64,000 nucleotides of DNA from an uncultured Sphingorhabdus sp. (GTDB lineage Bacteria > Pseudomonadota > Alphaproteobacteria > Sphingomonadales > Sphingomonadaceae), in NCBI GenBank assembly GCA_947492905.1, contig CANLOL010000001.1, positions 186,001 through 250,000 on the forward strand. The letters are read 5' to 3'. The notes under the pieces are model-generated. The model saw only the letters and a list, made by a program, of their open reading frames with translations. It was not told the origin of the DNA and did no database searches. Below, piece after piece: positions 1-7,967 of this stretch. The position numbers and the translations under genes are program-made. The number at the start of each line of letters is the position of its first letter. Within the stretch, counting starts at the first letter, position 1.

Positions 1-68
1 AGGGCACAATATCGGGCTTTGGTGCCCATTCCTATGAACTTGCATTGGATGCAGTCAGCAAGTTTTGA
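1..68 (+). CDS. aroQ: 3-dehydroquinate dehydratase type II, C-terminal end (partial)
   Basis: The window opens inside a reading frame (frame starting at base 3) whose last residues are GTISGFGAHSYELALDAVSK followed by F and TGA at 66-68. The G-x-I-x-G-F-G-x-x-S-Y-x-L-A-L pattern is the usual C-terminal end of small type II dehydroquinases (shikimate pathway). In alphaproteobacteria aroQ commonly sits directly upstream of accB, as here. Only about 21 residues are visible, so the call rests on this short tail plus synteny. Confidence 0.7.
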   Translation, partial: GTISGFGAHSYELALDAVSKF

Positions 69-149
69 TTTATAAATAAAAATAGCGACTTTACGGCATG
101 CGCATTGCGCATCTATAAAGCGGTAAATGAAAAAGGAGTTTTTCGAAAA

Positions 150-626
150 GTGGCAACGAAACAATCAAAAGATTCTATGAATGTCGATACGAAATTGGTT
201 CGCGAATTGGCCAAATTGCTCAATGATAGCGGTTTAAGCGATATTGAAGTCGAAGATGGCGATCGCAAAATCAAAGTATCGCGCACCATGAGCGCCGCCG
301 TGCACGCAGCACCAGCAGCGCAAGCACCTGCACCATTAGCACCAGCTGCGCCAGCCGCACCGCAAGAAAGCGCACCAGCAGAGCCAGATCATCAAAATGC
401 TCTCAAATCCCCAATGGTAGGCACAGTCTATATGGCCGCAGAACCAGGGGCTGCGCCTTTCATTAGCGTTGGCCAAAAAGTAAGCGCGGGCGATACATTG
501 TTAATCGTCGAAGCCATGAAAGTGATGAACCCTATTGTCGCCGATAAGGGCGGCACTGTATCGGCTATATTGGTCGAAGACAGCCAACCCATAGAATTTG
601 ATCAACCATTGGTGGTGATTGATTAA
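150..626 (+). CDS. accB: Biotin carboxyl carrier protein of acetyl-CoA carboxylase
   Basis: Carries the biotin of acetyl-CoA carboxylase, shuttling CO2 from AccC to the carboxyltransferase for malonyl-CoA synthesis in the cytoplasm. The C-terminal biotinyl domain holds the EAMKVMN motif whose Lys is biotinylated. An Ala/Pro linker (roughly residues 45-75) separates it from the N-terminal region. The frame is open from TTG 105 and offers ATG 177, but AGGAG at 134-138 lies 11 bases before GTG 150, giving 158 residues, close to the 156 of E. coli AccB. It ends one base before accC, so the two are surely cotranscribed. Confidence 0.96.
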   Translation: MATKQSKDSMNVDTKLVRELAKLLNDSGLSDIEVEDGDRKIKVSRTMSAAVHAAPAAQAPAPLAPAAPAAPQESAPAEPDHQNALKSPMVGTVYMAAEPGAAPFISVGQKVSAGDTLLIVEAMKVMNPIVADKGGTVSAILVEDSQPIEFDQPLVVID

Positions 627-627
627 G

Positions 628-1980
628 ATGAAAATAGAAAAAATCCTTATCGCAAATCGCGGTGAGATTGCCCTGCGCATTCACCGTGCTGCTCATGAGA
701 TGGGCATTAAGACCGTAGCCGTCCATTCAACTGCTGATGCTGATGCCATGCATGTGCGCTTGGCCGATGAAGCGATATGTATTGGGCCGCCAGCGGCTAA
801 CCTCAGCTATTTGAATATTCCCGCCATTATTTCCGCAGCGGAAATCAGCCAAGCCGATGCCATTCATCCTGGCTATGGCTTCCTCTCTGAAAATGCGCAA
901 TTTGCCGAAATAGTTGAGAGCCACGATATTAAATGGATTGGCCCTAAGCCTGAACATATCCATACGATGGGCGATAAGGTCGCCGCTAAAATATCCGCTG
1001 GGGAATTGGGACTGCCGCTAGTTCCCGGTTCGGATGGCGCGATTGAAGATATTGAAGAAGCCAAAAAAATCGCCAATGAAGTGGGCTATCCTGTCATCAT
1101 TAAAGCCGCATCAGGTGGCGGTGGACGCGGAATGAAAGTCGTCCAAAATGAAGAAGAATTAGAAAGCCAAATGCAACAAGCTGGCAGCGAAGCCAAAGCC
1201 GCATTTGGGGATGCGACCGTTTATTTGGAAAAATATCTGGGCAATCCGCGCCATATTGAATTTCAAGTTTTCGGTGATGGCGAAGGCAATGCCATCCATC
1301 TGGGGGAGCGCGATTGTTCGTTGCAACGCCGCCACCAAAAAGTTTTAGAAGAAGCTCCATCGCCGATTCTATCAACCGAAGAACGCAACCGTATGGGCGA
1401 AATTTGCTCTAAAGCAATGTCCGATATGGGCTATCGCGGTGCAGGTACGATTGAATTTCTATATGAAAATGGAGAATTTTATTTCATCGAAATGAACACA
1501 CGTTTGCAGGTTGAGCATCCCGTTACCGAGATGATTACCGGCATTGATTTGGTGCGCGAGCAAATTCGTATTGCCGCGGGCAAACCATTGACGTTTAAGC
1601 AGGATGAAATTCAATTCAAAGGCCATGCTATTGAATGCCGCATCAATGCAGAAGATCCTGAAACATTCATGCCATCGCCCGGCAAAGTGACTTGGTATCA
1701 CCCGCCCGGTGGTCTTTATGTGCGGGTCGATAGCGGCCTATATCATGGCTATAAAGTGCCGCCCAATTATGACAGCATGATTGCGAAATTGATCGTTTAT
1801 GGTCACACGCGCGAAGGATGTTTGATGCGTCTGCGCCGTGCCTTGGGCGAATTTGTCATAGAAGGTATGAAAACCACGATTCCGCTGCATCTAAAATTGC
1901 TCGATAATCCTGATGTCCAAAATGGCGATTATACCATCAAATGGCTAGAGGAATGGCTAGACGGTGATCACCAAAGCTAA
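628..1980 (+). CDS. accC: Biotin carboxylase subunit of acetyl-CoA carboxylase
   Basis: Carboxylates AccB-bound biotin with ATP and bicarbonate. The 450-residue product has the full ATP-grasp layout: N-terminal [23 protein letters not shown], the glycine-rich ATP loop SGGGGRGMK, and [14 protein letters not shown] with the catalytic and metal-binding Glu residues. The start is ATG 628 ([12 protein letters not shown]), one base after the accB stop. A TTG start at 619 inside accB is possible in frame but unnecessary. Length matches the family (about 449). Confidence 0.97.
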   Translation: MKIEKILIANRGEIALRIHRAAHEMGIKTVAVHSTADADAMHVRLADEAICIGPPAANLSYLNIPAIISAAEISQADAIHPGYGFLSENAQFAEIVESHDIKWIGPKPEHIHTMGDKVAAKISAGELGLPLVPGSDGAIEDIEEAKKIANEVGYPVIIKAASGGGGRGMKVVQNEEELESQMQQAGSEAKAAFGDATVYLEKYLGNPRHIEFQVFGDGEGNAIHLGERDCSLQRRHQKVLEEAPSPILSTEERNRMGEICSKAMSDMGYRGAGTIEFLYENGEFYFIEMNTRLQVEHPVTEMITGIDLVREQIRIAAGKPLTFKQDEIQFKGHAIECRINAEDPETFMPSPGKVTWYHPPGGLYVRVDSGLYHGYKVPPNYDSMIAKLIVYGHTREGCLMRLRRALGEFVIEGMKTTIPLHLKLLDNPDVQNGDYTIKWLEEWLDGDHQS

Positions 1981-1984
1981 GCCG

Positions 1985-2938
1985 ATGGATAGAAGATTGT
2001 TCATGCAATCCTCTATAGCTTTGCTTGCGTCTCAAATATCTCTGTCCGCTTGCGATGATAATGCGGGCACGCATGATATAGCACAATCATTAGACCATAT
2101 AGATAAGAGCAATAATGGGCGATTGGGCCTGTCGGTTTATAGCAAAAACCTATCCTATGATATTCTGATGAAGGATAATAGCATCGCTTTTGGCCCTATG
2201 CGCACGGCCAAGGAGCGCTTTGGCATGTGCTCTACGTTCAAATTGCCTTTAGCTGCTATGATATTGCGCGCCATTGACCAAGGAGACATTAAAACCGACA
2301 CGCGCATTCCAATCAGCGAGTCTGATATTCTCAGCTATGCCCCTGTCACCAAAAAGCATCTTGAACAAGGCTATATGAGCGCAATAGCATTGGCAGAGGC
2401 AGCGCAAAAGACCAGCGATAATACAGCCGCTAATTTGCTATTACCCCTAATCGGCGGAACTGATGGGTTTACGCAAAATTTGCGTGCACTAGGGGATGAA
2501 ACAAGCCGCCTTGACCGTATAGAACCCACAATGAATTTGGTGCCCGCAGGAGAGATAAGAGATACAACGACACCGCATGCTATGGCGCGCCTATTATCTG
2601 TGATTTTGGAAACCGATTATCTAAGCGATGCATCTAAAGCGTTGCTCAAACAATGGATGATCGACACGACTACAGGATCAAGGCGCGTGCGCGCAGGCCT
2701 AACTGATGGTGGGCGCGATGATTGGTTAGCGGGCAATAAAACTGGCACAGGCATAGCGCCCTCTATGGCCAATATTTACGGGGATATTGGTGTGATATGG
2801 CCGCCCAATCAACCGCCAATATATTTTGCAGCCTATTTTCAAGCCGAACAATATTATGACTCAATTAGACCCGAAGATGAAAAAATCTTAGCGGATACAG
2901 GGAAAATCATAGCCATAAATAATACAAATTTGAAATAG
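1985..2938 (+). CDS. Class A serine beta-lactamase with Tat/lipoprotein-like signal
   Basis: Hydrolyses beta-lactams by an acyl-enzyme mechanism. From ATG 1985 the 317-residue protein has the class A set: CSTFK (active Ser and Lys of SxxK) near residue 83, SDN near 144, the omega-loop EPTMN near 180, and KTGTG near 252. The Cys preceding the active Ser resembles Cys69 of carbapenemases, but the partner position 238 is Gly, so the typical disulfide cannot form. The N-terminus has RRLFM (Tat-like) and LSAC (lipobox-like), suggesting export and perhaps lipid anchoring. A GTG at 1964 would overlap accC by 17 bases. It directly follows accC with no terminator. Spectrum cannot be predicted. Confidence 0.9.
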   Translation: MDRRLFMQSSIALLASQISLSACDDNAGTHDIAQSLDHIDKSNNGRLGLSVYSKNLSYDILMKDNSIAFGPMRTAKERFGMCSTFKLPLAAMILRAIDQGDIKTDTRIPISESDILSYAPVTKKHLEQGYMSAIALAEAAQKTSDNTAANLLLPLIGGTDGFTQNLRALGDETSRLDRIEPTMNLVPAGEIRDTTTPHAMARLLSVILETDYLSDASKALLKQWMIDTTTGSRRVRAGLTDGGRDDWLAGNKTGTGIAPSMANIYGDIGVIWPPNQPPIYFAAYFQAEQYYDSIRPEDEKILADTGKIIAINNTNLK

Positions 2939-3000
2939 TGATGTTCAAATTGATATTACTGATATAAACTCACCATATCTTCAGAGGAGAGGAACGCATT

Positions 3001-3531
3001 ATGCTTATGAAGAAGACGTCATTATTATCTGTGCTACCGATATTTTTGGTGACGCAAAATGCTAATGCTCAGAGTGAAACAAATAACCGACCTATAATCC
3101 TAGAAAATTTGGTCAATTGCGCGATCATCAAAAATGATAAAGACCGGCTAGCCTGTTACGATCAAAATATTATCACATTCCAAACGGCAGAAGAAAAAGG
3201 CGAAATCATAGTCGAAGATAAAGAAGTGATTCTTCAGTCTCGCGAGGAAGTGTTCGGTTTTAAATCCGTAGATAATCCAGTATTTAATGGCGACAATGAT
3301 GCCAATCTTAATTCAATAAATTCAACCATTACATCGGCGCGGCTTTCTGGTTCCAGAAAATGGCTGATTACACTAGGAAATGGATCGATTTGGCAACAAT
3401 CCGAACCAAAGCGCCTGAGATCAGGAGGTCCGAAAATAGGTTCAGATATCCTTATTAAAAAAGCAAGCCTTGGCGGCTTTATAGCAGAGATTGATGGTCA
3501 ACGACCATTTCGTGTGAAACGCTTAAAATAG
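3001..3531 (+). CDS. Putative periplasmic protein with CxxIxNDxxRLACYD motif
   Basis: Function unknown. The 176-residue product has a cleavable signal peptide (hydrophobic core, then ANAQ) and, at about residues 40-55, the motif CAIIKNDKDRLACYD, which recurs in short exported proteobacterial proteins and supplies two Cys that could form a disulfide. The C-terminal half (about 115-175) looks like a small beta-rich domain with GNGSIWQQ and a basic RPFRVKRL end. GAGGAGAGG at 2984-2992 is 8 bases from ATG 3001, fixing that start over ATG 3007. It stands alone between the beta-lactamase and the RcnB-like gene. Confidence 0.8.
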   Translation: MLMKKTSLLSVLPIFLVTQNANAQSETNNRPIILENLVNCAIIKNDKDRLACYDQNIITFQTAEEKGEIIVEDKEVILQSREEVFGFKSVDNPVFNGDNDANLNSINSTITSARLSGSRKWLITLGNGSIWQQSEPKRLRSGGPKIGSDILIKKASLGGFIAEIDGQRPFRVKRLK

Positions 3532-3677
3532 GGCATTAACCTTGATTTGTTCATAAAAATAGCATCTTTCCTGAATATTTATGCTTTGTTCAGCAATTAG
3601 TCAGATTGAGACCTCTATACCTAAATCAACATTAGGGCCGCGTTGAAATTCCTCATTTGGCTCATTAAGGATTGGAC

Positions 3678-4760
3678 ATGAATAAATTCTATATAGCCAG
3701 CCTGATCGCCGCTTTCAGCATCGCTCCGGCCACTGCAAATGCTGCCGAAATTAACACTGCTGTAAAAGCACAAATATCTGCACCTAATAATCTTTTGAAC
3801 GGTACTTCGCATATTGCCATTAATGGCGTTTTGGATGATCGCTCGTTCCAACGCCGTTCTGAAAATAGAGGCCAGCGCGCACGCGGTAATCGCGGACAGC
3901 GGGCCAGAGGTAACCGAGGTTTTCGCAGAAATGATCGAAGCAACCGTAACAATCGCGGACAAGTTCGCCGTGATCGGGTTCAGCGCGGTCAAGTTCGTCA
4001 AGAACGCCGTCAAAACAATAGACAAGCCGATACAAGACAGCGCGTAAGGCAAGAACGCCGTGATGTGCGTCAAGGCCAGCGCAATGTAAGCAATAACCGC
4101 CGTGATTTGCGCCAAGCGCGCCGTAACGATGGCAATGTACAGGCTGCTCGTCAAAATGTTCGTCAGGATCAGCGTAATGTGCGCAATCAGCGCAGAGATG
4201 TGCGCGGAGCACGCCAAGACAATAGGCAGGCAAGACGCGGTAATGTGCGCAATGATCGCGGTTTCCGCAACAATCGAAACGTAAGCAGCAACCGCGGTTT
4301 CCGCAATGATCGTGGTTTCCGCAACAATCGCAACGTAAGAAGCAACCGTGGTTTCCGCAATGACCGAGGCTTTAGAAATAATCGGGGTTTCAGAAACAAT
4401 CGTCGCTATAATAAAAACAACCAATATTTCTTTAATGGTCGCTTTCACAATCGTTGGAGAAATGATTGGAGACGTTTCAACCGCTATAATTTCCGTTCAT
4501 TCCGCAAACGCAATAGTAGCATCTTTCGTCTAGGGTTTTACTCTTCGCCATTCCGTTCGCATCGTTATACTAGGTTCGGCATTGGCGGGTTCTTAGGATC
4601 AGCATTTTTCCATAGCAATTATTGGATTTCGAACCCATCTTATTATCGTCTGCCACCTGCATATGGTGCATATCGTTGGGTAAGATATTATAATGATGTT
4701 TTCTTAGTAGATATTAGAGACGGCTATATCGCCGATGTCGAATATGGCTTCTTTTTCTAA
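3678..4760 (+). CDS. Exported RcnB-like protein with long Arg/Asn/Gly-rich repeat region
   Basis: Likely exported: an N-terminal signal peptide ends near ANAAE. About residues 55-245 are low-complexity, dominated by Arg, Asn, Gly and Gln, with repeats such as GQRARGNR, RQERR and an 18-residue NDRGFRNN-type unit. The C-terminus (about 300-360) has YRLPPAYGAYRWVRYYND and IADVEYGFFF, the pattern of the RcnB family (periplasmic proteins named for nickel/cobalt homeostasis). In sphingomonads such Arg-rich RcnB-like proteins are common and their role is not established. AAGGA at 3667-3671 sets the start at ATG 3678 rather than TTG 3672. A metal role is inference from the family name only. Confidence 0.8.
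   Translation: MNKFYIASLIAAFSIAPATANAAEINTAVKAQISAPNNLLNGTSHIAINGVLDDRSFQRRSENRGQRARGNRGQRARGNRGFRRNDRSNRNNRGQVRRDRVQRGQVRQERRQNNRQADTRQRVRQERRDVRQGQRNVSNNRRDLRQARRNDGNVQAARQNVRQDQRNVRNQRRDVRGARQDNRQARRGNVRNDRGFRNNRNVSSNRGFRNDRGFRNNRNVRSNRGFRNDRGFRNNRGFRNNRRYNKNNQYFFNGRFHNRWRNDWRRFNRYNFRSFRKRNSSIFRLGFYSSPFRSHRYTRFGIGGFLGSAFFHSNYWISNPSYYRLPPAYGAYRWVRYYNDVFLVDIRDGYIADVEYGFFF
4251..4358 (+). repeat. Two tandem 54-bp coding repeats in the RcnB-like gene
   Basis: Units at 4251-4304 and 4305-4358 each encode 18 residues of the form NDRGFRNNRNV(S/R)SNRGFR. A degenerate partial unit follows from 4359. The near identity of the two units at DNA level suggests recent expansion by slippage or unequal recombination. 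Confidence 0.85.
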
Positions 4761-4794
4761 ACGATAAAGACATTATATTAAGAGCTTAATATTG

Positions 4795-4823
4795 AGGGCT
4801 GGGATCATTCTCGGCCCTTTTTT
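4795..4823 (+). terminator. Rho-independent terminator after the RcnB-like gene
   Basis: AGGGCT (4795-4800) pairs with GGCCCT (4813-4818) across a 12-base loop, with the last pair a G-T wobble, and runs into T(6). It lies 35 bases after the stop of the RcnB-like gene. Confidence 0.75.
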
Positions 4824-4958
4824 ATGGTGCTGCCCAATATAATCATATTTGGATAATCATTCTCTGGTCTGAATCAAAAGATTTTGCCTTGTAAATATCT
4901 ATGATGCAAGTCACTATGGCGCGCTCAATCGGCAGCCATTAGCATAGGACATAAGGCT

Positions 4959-6251
4959 ATGAAATTTTCTAAGATCAAACATAAAAGCGCATATTTAGTC
5001 GCAGCCTCCTTATTCAGCGCACAGCCTTTATACGCCGAAACCACGCTAATATATGGCGGAAATGTTATCATTGATACGCAACAAGGGAGCATTGGCCCAG
5101 CCTATATCACCGTTGAGGATGGCATCATTGTCAATATCACCAAAGGCACATCAGCCCCCAAAATCAATGCCGATATTATGGTGGATCTGTCCGATAAAAC
5201 TATATTGCCTGGCCTGATTGATACCCACACCCATTTATCAGGAGACCCAGGCGGCGATTATTGGCGAGCGGCCGTTGACCCAGATGAATGGAGCACGGTA
5301 ATTGCAACCAAAAATGCGGCTATCACTGTGCGTTCTGGTTTTACTACGGTGCGTGATGTGGGGTCCTCTGCGCAAGTGATGCAATCCATAAGACGCGCTA
5401 CAGCAAGCGGGATTATCCAAGGGCCGCGCATTCAAACCGGTGGCAACAGCATCGCAATTATCGGCGGTCATGCCGATGTTAGCGGCTTTCGTCCCCACAT
5501 TAACGAGGCGCTAGCAACTGGCTTTACCTGTACGGGCGTTACCGAATGTGCAGCCACCGTTCGCAAAGCGTCTAAAAATGGTTCAGACCTTATCAAAATC
5601 ACAGCAACGGGCGGGGTATTATCCCAACAAGCACGCGGCCTAGATCAACATTTTACCAATGAAGAAATGAAATCCATCGCCGATACTGCGCACGGCCTTG
5701 GCATGAAAGTGGCGGCCCATGCGCACGGCCCACGCGGTATAGAGGGCGCGGCCAATGCGGGTATAGATTCGATTGAACATTGCACCTTTGCCGATGACAA
5801 ATCTATTGCCGCGATGAAGGCCAATGGCACCGCCTGTGTTCCCACATTATTAGCGTTTATCGGAGTCAAAGAAGGATTAGGAAAAGGCGTTTATACAGCG
5901 CCCGTAGAAGCCAAAATCCGCCAAACATTAGACAGTCTTGGCAAAGCGCCAACCGCCATGCGCAAAGCCGGCGTAGATATTGTTTTTGGCACCGATAGCG
6001 GCGTAACAAAACATGGGCGCAATGCCGAAGAATTTGCCTTAATGGTCGAATATATCGGCATGAGCCCGCGCGAAGCATTATCTAGCGCGACCATAAGCGC
6101 AGCCAAATTAATGGGATTAGAAAATGAAATAGGTCGTTTAAAAGTCGGCTTTGCAGCGGATATCATTGCCGTCGAGGGTGACCCGTTAAGCAATGTAAAA
6201 ACATTAGAAAAAGTTGATTGGGTGATGGCGCGCGGCCGCATCATTAAATAA
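4959..6251 (+). CDS. Exported metal-dependent amidohydrolase (peptidase/imidazolonepropionase-like)
   Basis: A 430-residue amidohydrolase-superfamily enzyme with an N-terminal signal peptide (cleavage near LYAE), so periplasmic. Metal ligands are visible in order: DTHTH, the Lys of LIKITATGG (candidate carboxylated lysine), AAHAHG, IEHC and the Asp of FGTDSGV. The closest groups are the Xaa-Pro dipeptidase or carboxypeptidase-like and organophosphate acid anhydrolase-like members, which often cleave N-acyl or dipeptide substrates. The exact substrate cannot be read from sequence. It is followed 30 bases later by the 2OG-oxygenase gene on the same strand. Confidence 0.88.
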   Translation: MKFSKIKHKSAYLVAASLFSAQPLYAETTLIYGGNVIIDTQQGSIGPAYITVEDGIIVNITKGTSAPKINADIMVDLSDKTILPGLIDTHTHLSGDPGGDYWRAAVDPDEWSTVIATKNAAITVRSGFTTVRDVGSSAQVMQSIRRATASGIIQGPRIQTGGNSIAIIGGHADVSGFRPHINEALATGFTCTGVTECAATVRKASKNGSDLIKITATGGVLSQQARGLDQHFTNEEMKSIADTAHGLGMKVAAHAHGPRGIEGAANAGIDSIEHCTFADDKSIAAMKANGTACVPTLLAFIGVKEGLGKGVYTAPVEAKIRQTLDSLGKAPTAMRKAGVDIVFGTDSGVTKHGRNAEEFALMVEYIGMSPREALSSATISAAKLMGLENEIGRLKVGFAADIIAVEGDPLSNVKTLEKVDWVMARGRIIK

Positions 6252-6281
6252 TGAACACCCTAATATTTCAAAGAGCATAAT

Positions 6282-6950
6282 ATGATTGATCCCCATAATA
6301 ACCCCAAAATATTATCAAAGATTGGTTCTTTAATAACCAAAAATTTAGACCGCAACAAACGGGCGCAAAAAATACCCAATGAACATTTACAAATGTATGT
6401 GGTTCAAAATTTCCTCAGCGTTGAGGAACGCGCGCAATTAATTGCCTTAATCGATGCCAATGCAAAGCCATCAACCCTCTATGCTGGCACCGAATTAGAG
6501 GATTTTCGCACCAGTTTTAGCTGTGATCTTGATCCGCATCACCCCCATGTCATTAGCGTTGATAAGAAAATATCCAATCTTTTGGGCGTAAAACCAGGCT
6601 ATAGCGAGATTATCCAAGGACAGCGTTATGATGTTGGACAGCAATTTAAAGAGCATCATGATTTTTTCCATACCACAGAGGATTATTGGCAGCGCGAGCG
6701 CACCAATGGTGGCCAAAGAAGCTGGACTGCTATGGTCTATTTGAACGATGATTTAGAAGGCGGTACAACCGAATTTTTCAAAGCCAAAGTCGGCGTTCGT
6801 CCCTTAGCGGGCATGTTGGTGGCTTGGAATAATATGAAGCCCGATGGTACACAAAATAATTTCAGCCTCCATTCGGGCAAGCCCGTCACCAAGGGCCGTA
6901 AATATATTATCACCAAATGGTTCCGTCAAAATAAATGGGCGCAACAATAA
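6282..6950 (+). CDS. 2-oxoglutarate/Fe(II)-dependent prolyl 4-hydroxylase-like oxygenase
   Basis: A 222-residue 2OG-Fe(II) dioxygenase. The double-stranded beta-helix core shows the HxD iron ligands in EHHDFF, the distal His in FSLHSGKP, and the 2OG-binding Lys/Arg in KGRKYIITKW. This matches bacterial prolyl 4-hydroxylase alpha-subunit homologues. The presence of GQRYDVGQQFKEHHD and the RSWTAMVYLN strand supports this subfamily. No signal peptide, so cytoplasmic. The substrate is unknown. It lies between the amidohydrolase and GST genes, probably one transcription unit (gaps of 30 and 26 bases). Confidence 0.88.
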   Translation: MIDPHNNPKILSKIGSLITKNLDRNKRAQKIPNEHLQMYVVQNFLSVEERAQLIALIDANAKPSTLYAGTELEDFRTSFSCDLDPHHPHVISVDKKISNLLGVKPGYSEIIQGQRYDVGQQFKEHHDFFHTTEDYWQRERTNGGQRSWTAMVYLNDDLEGGTTEFFKAKVGVRPLAGMLVAWNNMKPDGTQNNFSLHSGKPVTKGRKYIITKWFRQNKWAQQ

Positions 6951-6976
6951 TAGCATCAAATTGAGGGTAATCAGAT

Positions 6977-7618
6977 ATGGAAATAGCCGAAAATCCCGCA
7001 ATATCAACGCTCTATCATATGCCGCTGACCTGTTCATTGGCGGTGCGCATGGCCGCCGAATATGGGGGAATCGCGCTTGAGGTTATTCATGCCGACACGC
7101 TGCGCAGCCAAGACTATAAAGCCATTAATCCATTGGGATTGGTATGCACGCTGATTACCCCCGAAGGCGAGACTATCACCGAAACCAGCGCCGCGCTTAT
7201 GTGGGTGCAATCACAATCAAGTGATAATGATTTTCGCCGCGAACCGCAGAATGCGGATTATTATCAGTTGATCCGTTGGATAGTATTTGTTGCGACAGAG
7301 ATTCACAAACAAATTTACCGCATGGTATTTTATGATGAACTTAATGATAGCAGCAAAGACAATATCCGCGCCCTAGCCCCTGCGCGTTTCCAATTGCTCG
7401 ATGATCATTTAGCGCAGCATGAATATTTGCTTGGTGATCATTTCAGCGCCGCCGATGCCTATCTGTTTTGGGCGATGCGCCTTGCCGAGCGCGCAGGGCT
7501 TGATCCCGCTCCTTATCAGCATCTCAATGCCTATGCGCAAGCCGTCCAATCCATCCCCGCCATTGGCGCTACTCTCGCCGATGATTGGGAGAGAAAGCAA
7601 AAAGAAATGCGTAAATAG
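6977..7618 (+). CDS. Glutathione S-transferase family protein
   Basis: A 213-residue cytosolic GST. The thioredoxin-like N-terminal domain begins LYHMPLTCSLAVRMAAE, with a catalytic Ser/Cys candidate in the TCSLA turn, and contains the cis-Pro region near LVCTLITPEG and ETSAALMWV (the glutathione gamma-Glu-binding E-S/T motif reads ETS). The all-helical C-terminal domain has LLGDHFSAADAYLFW, the conserved hydrophobic-staple region. Substrate not predictable. Last gene of the run before the repeat-rich intergenic region. Confidence 0.88.
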   Translation: MEIAENPAISTLYHMPLTCSLAVRMAAEYGGIALEVIHADTLRSQDYKAINPLGLVCTLITPEGETITETSAALMWVQSQSSDNDFRREPQNADYYQLIRWIVFVATEIHKQIYRMVFYDELNDSSKDNIRALAPARFQLLDDHLAQHEYLLGDHFSAADAYLFWAMRLAERAGLDPAPYQHLNAYAQAVQSIPAIGATLADDWERKQKEMRK

Positions 7619-7673
7619 GCTTAGGTAAATCTCCAAACACCTTCACGCTGAACTTGTTTCAGTATGATGCATG

Positions 7674-7722
7674 CCCAATGATTTCCAATTTAGGGTTATC
7701 CTGAAATAAATTCAGGATGACG
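7674..7722. repeat. Dispersed intergenic repeat, copy A (49 bp, with inverted repeat)
   Basis: Nearly identical to 7836-7884 (two mismatches over 49 bases). Each copy contains an inverted repeat ATCCTGAA / TTCAGGAT with 5-base spacer (7698-7705 and 7711-7718). The core resembles the CATCCTGAATTTATTTCAGGAT-type intergenic repeats common in sphingomonads, which are not mobile-element genes. Confidence 0.85.
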
Positions 7723-7745
7723 AAAAGGTAATAAACCCAACACCG

Positions 7746-7769
7746 TTCGTCCTGAGCCTGTCGAAGGAC
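7746..7769. repeat. Intergenic repeat of the CCTGAGCCTGTCGAAGG type
   Basis: Contains CCTGAGCCTGTCGAAGG, a sequence that recurs in intergenic DNA of many sphingomonads and other alphaproteobacteria, with a short inverted repeat GTCCT/AGGAC (7749-7753, 7765-7769). Found between copies A and B of the other repeat. Confidence 0.7.
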
Positions 7770-7835
7770 AAAGAAGCCAACACCGTAATAAGAACCCAAC
7801 ATCGTCATGCTGGACTTGGTTTAGTATAAAATGCA

Positions 7836-7884
7836 CCCAATAATATCCAATTTAGGGTTATCCTGAAATAAATTCAGGATGACG
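7836..7884. repeat. Dispersed intergenic repeat, copy B (49 bp)
   Basis: Second copy of the 7674-7722 element in the same orientation, again with the ATCCTGAA/TTCAGGAT inverted repeat. Related half-elements (CTGAACTTGTTTCAG near 7648, CTGGACTTGGTTTAG near 7809) precede each copy at a similar distance, so the larger duplicated unit is about 80 bp or more. Confidence 0.85.
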
Positions 7885-7886
7885 TG

Positions 7887-7922
7887 CGGGGATAGGATGA
7901 CGAACGGGGATAGGATGACGAA
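7887..7922. repeat. Two tandem 18-bp repeats
   Basis: CGGGGATAGGATGACGAA occurs at 7887-7904 and 7905-7922 head to tail, immediately after repeat copy B and just upstream of argE. It looks like a degenerate extension of the GGATGACG edge of the 49-bp element. Confidence 0.85.
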
Positions 7923-7967
7923 TAAATTCGCCTTTCCATAGCGCCGAATAAACCCTAATATAGCCGC

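Noticed and set aside
3621-4448. 275-residue reverse-strand frame made of Ala/Ile/Thr repeats
   Set aside because: Antisense shadow of the Arg/Asn-rich repeat gene, with no ribosome-binding site; the + strand frame has signal peptide and RcnB end.
7674-7922. CRISPR-like array
   Set aside because: Repeats are inverted-repeat intergenic elements with irregular spacing and no cas genes.
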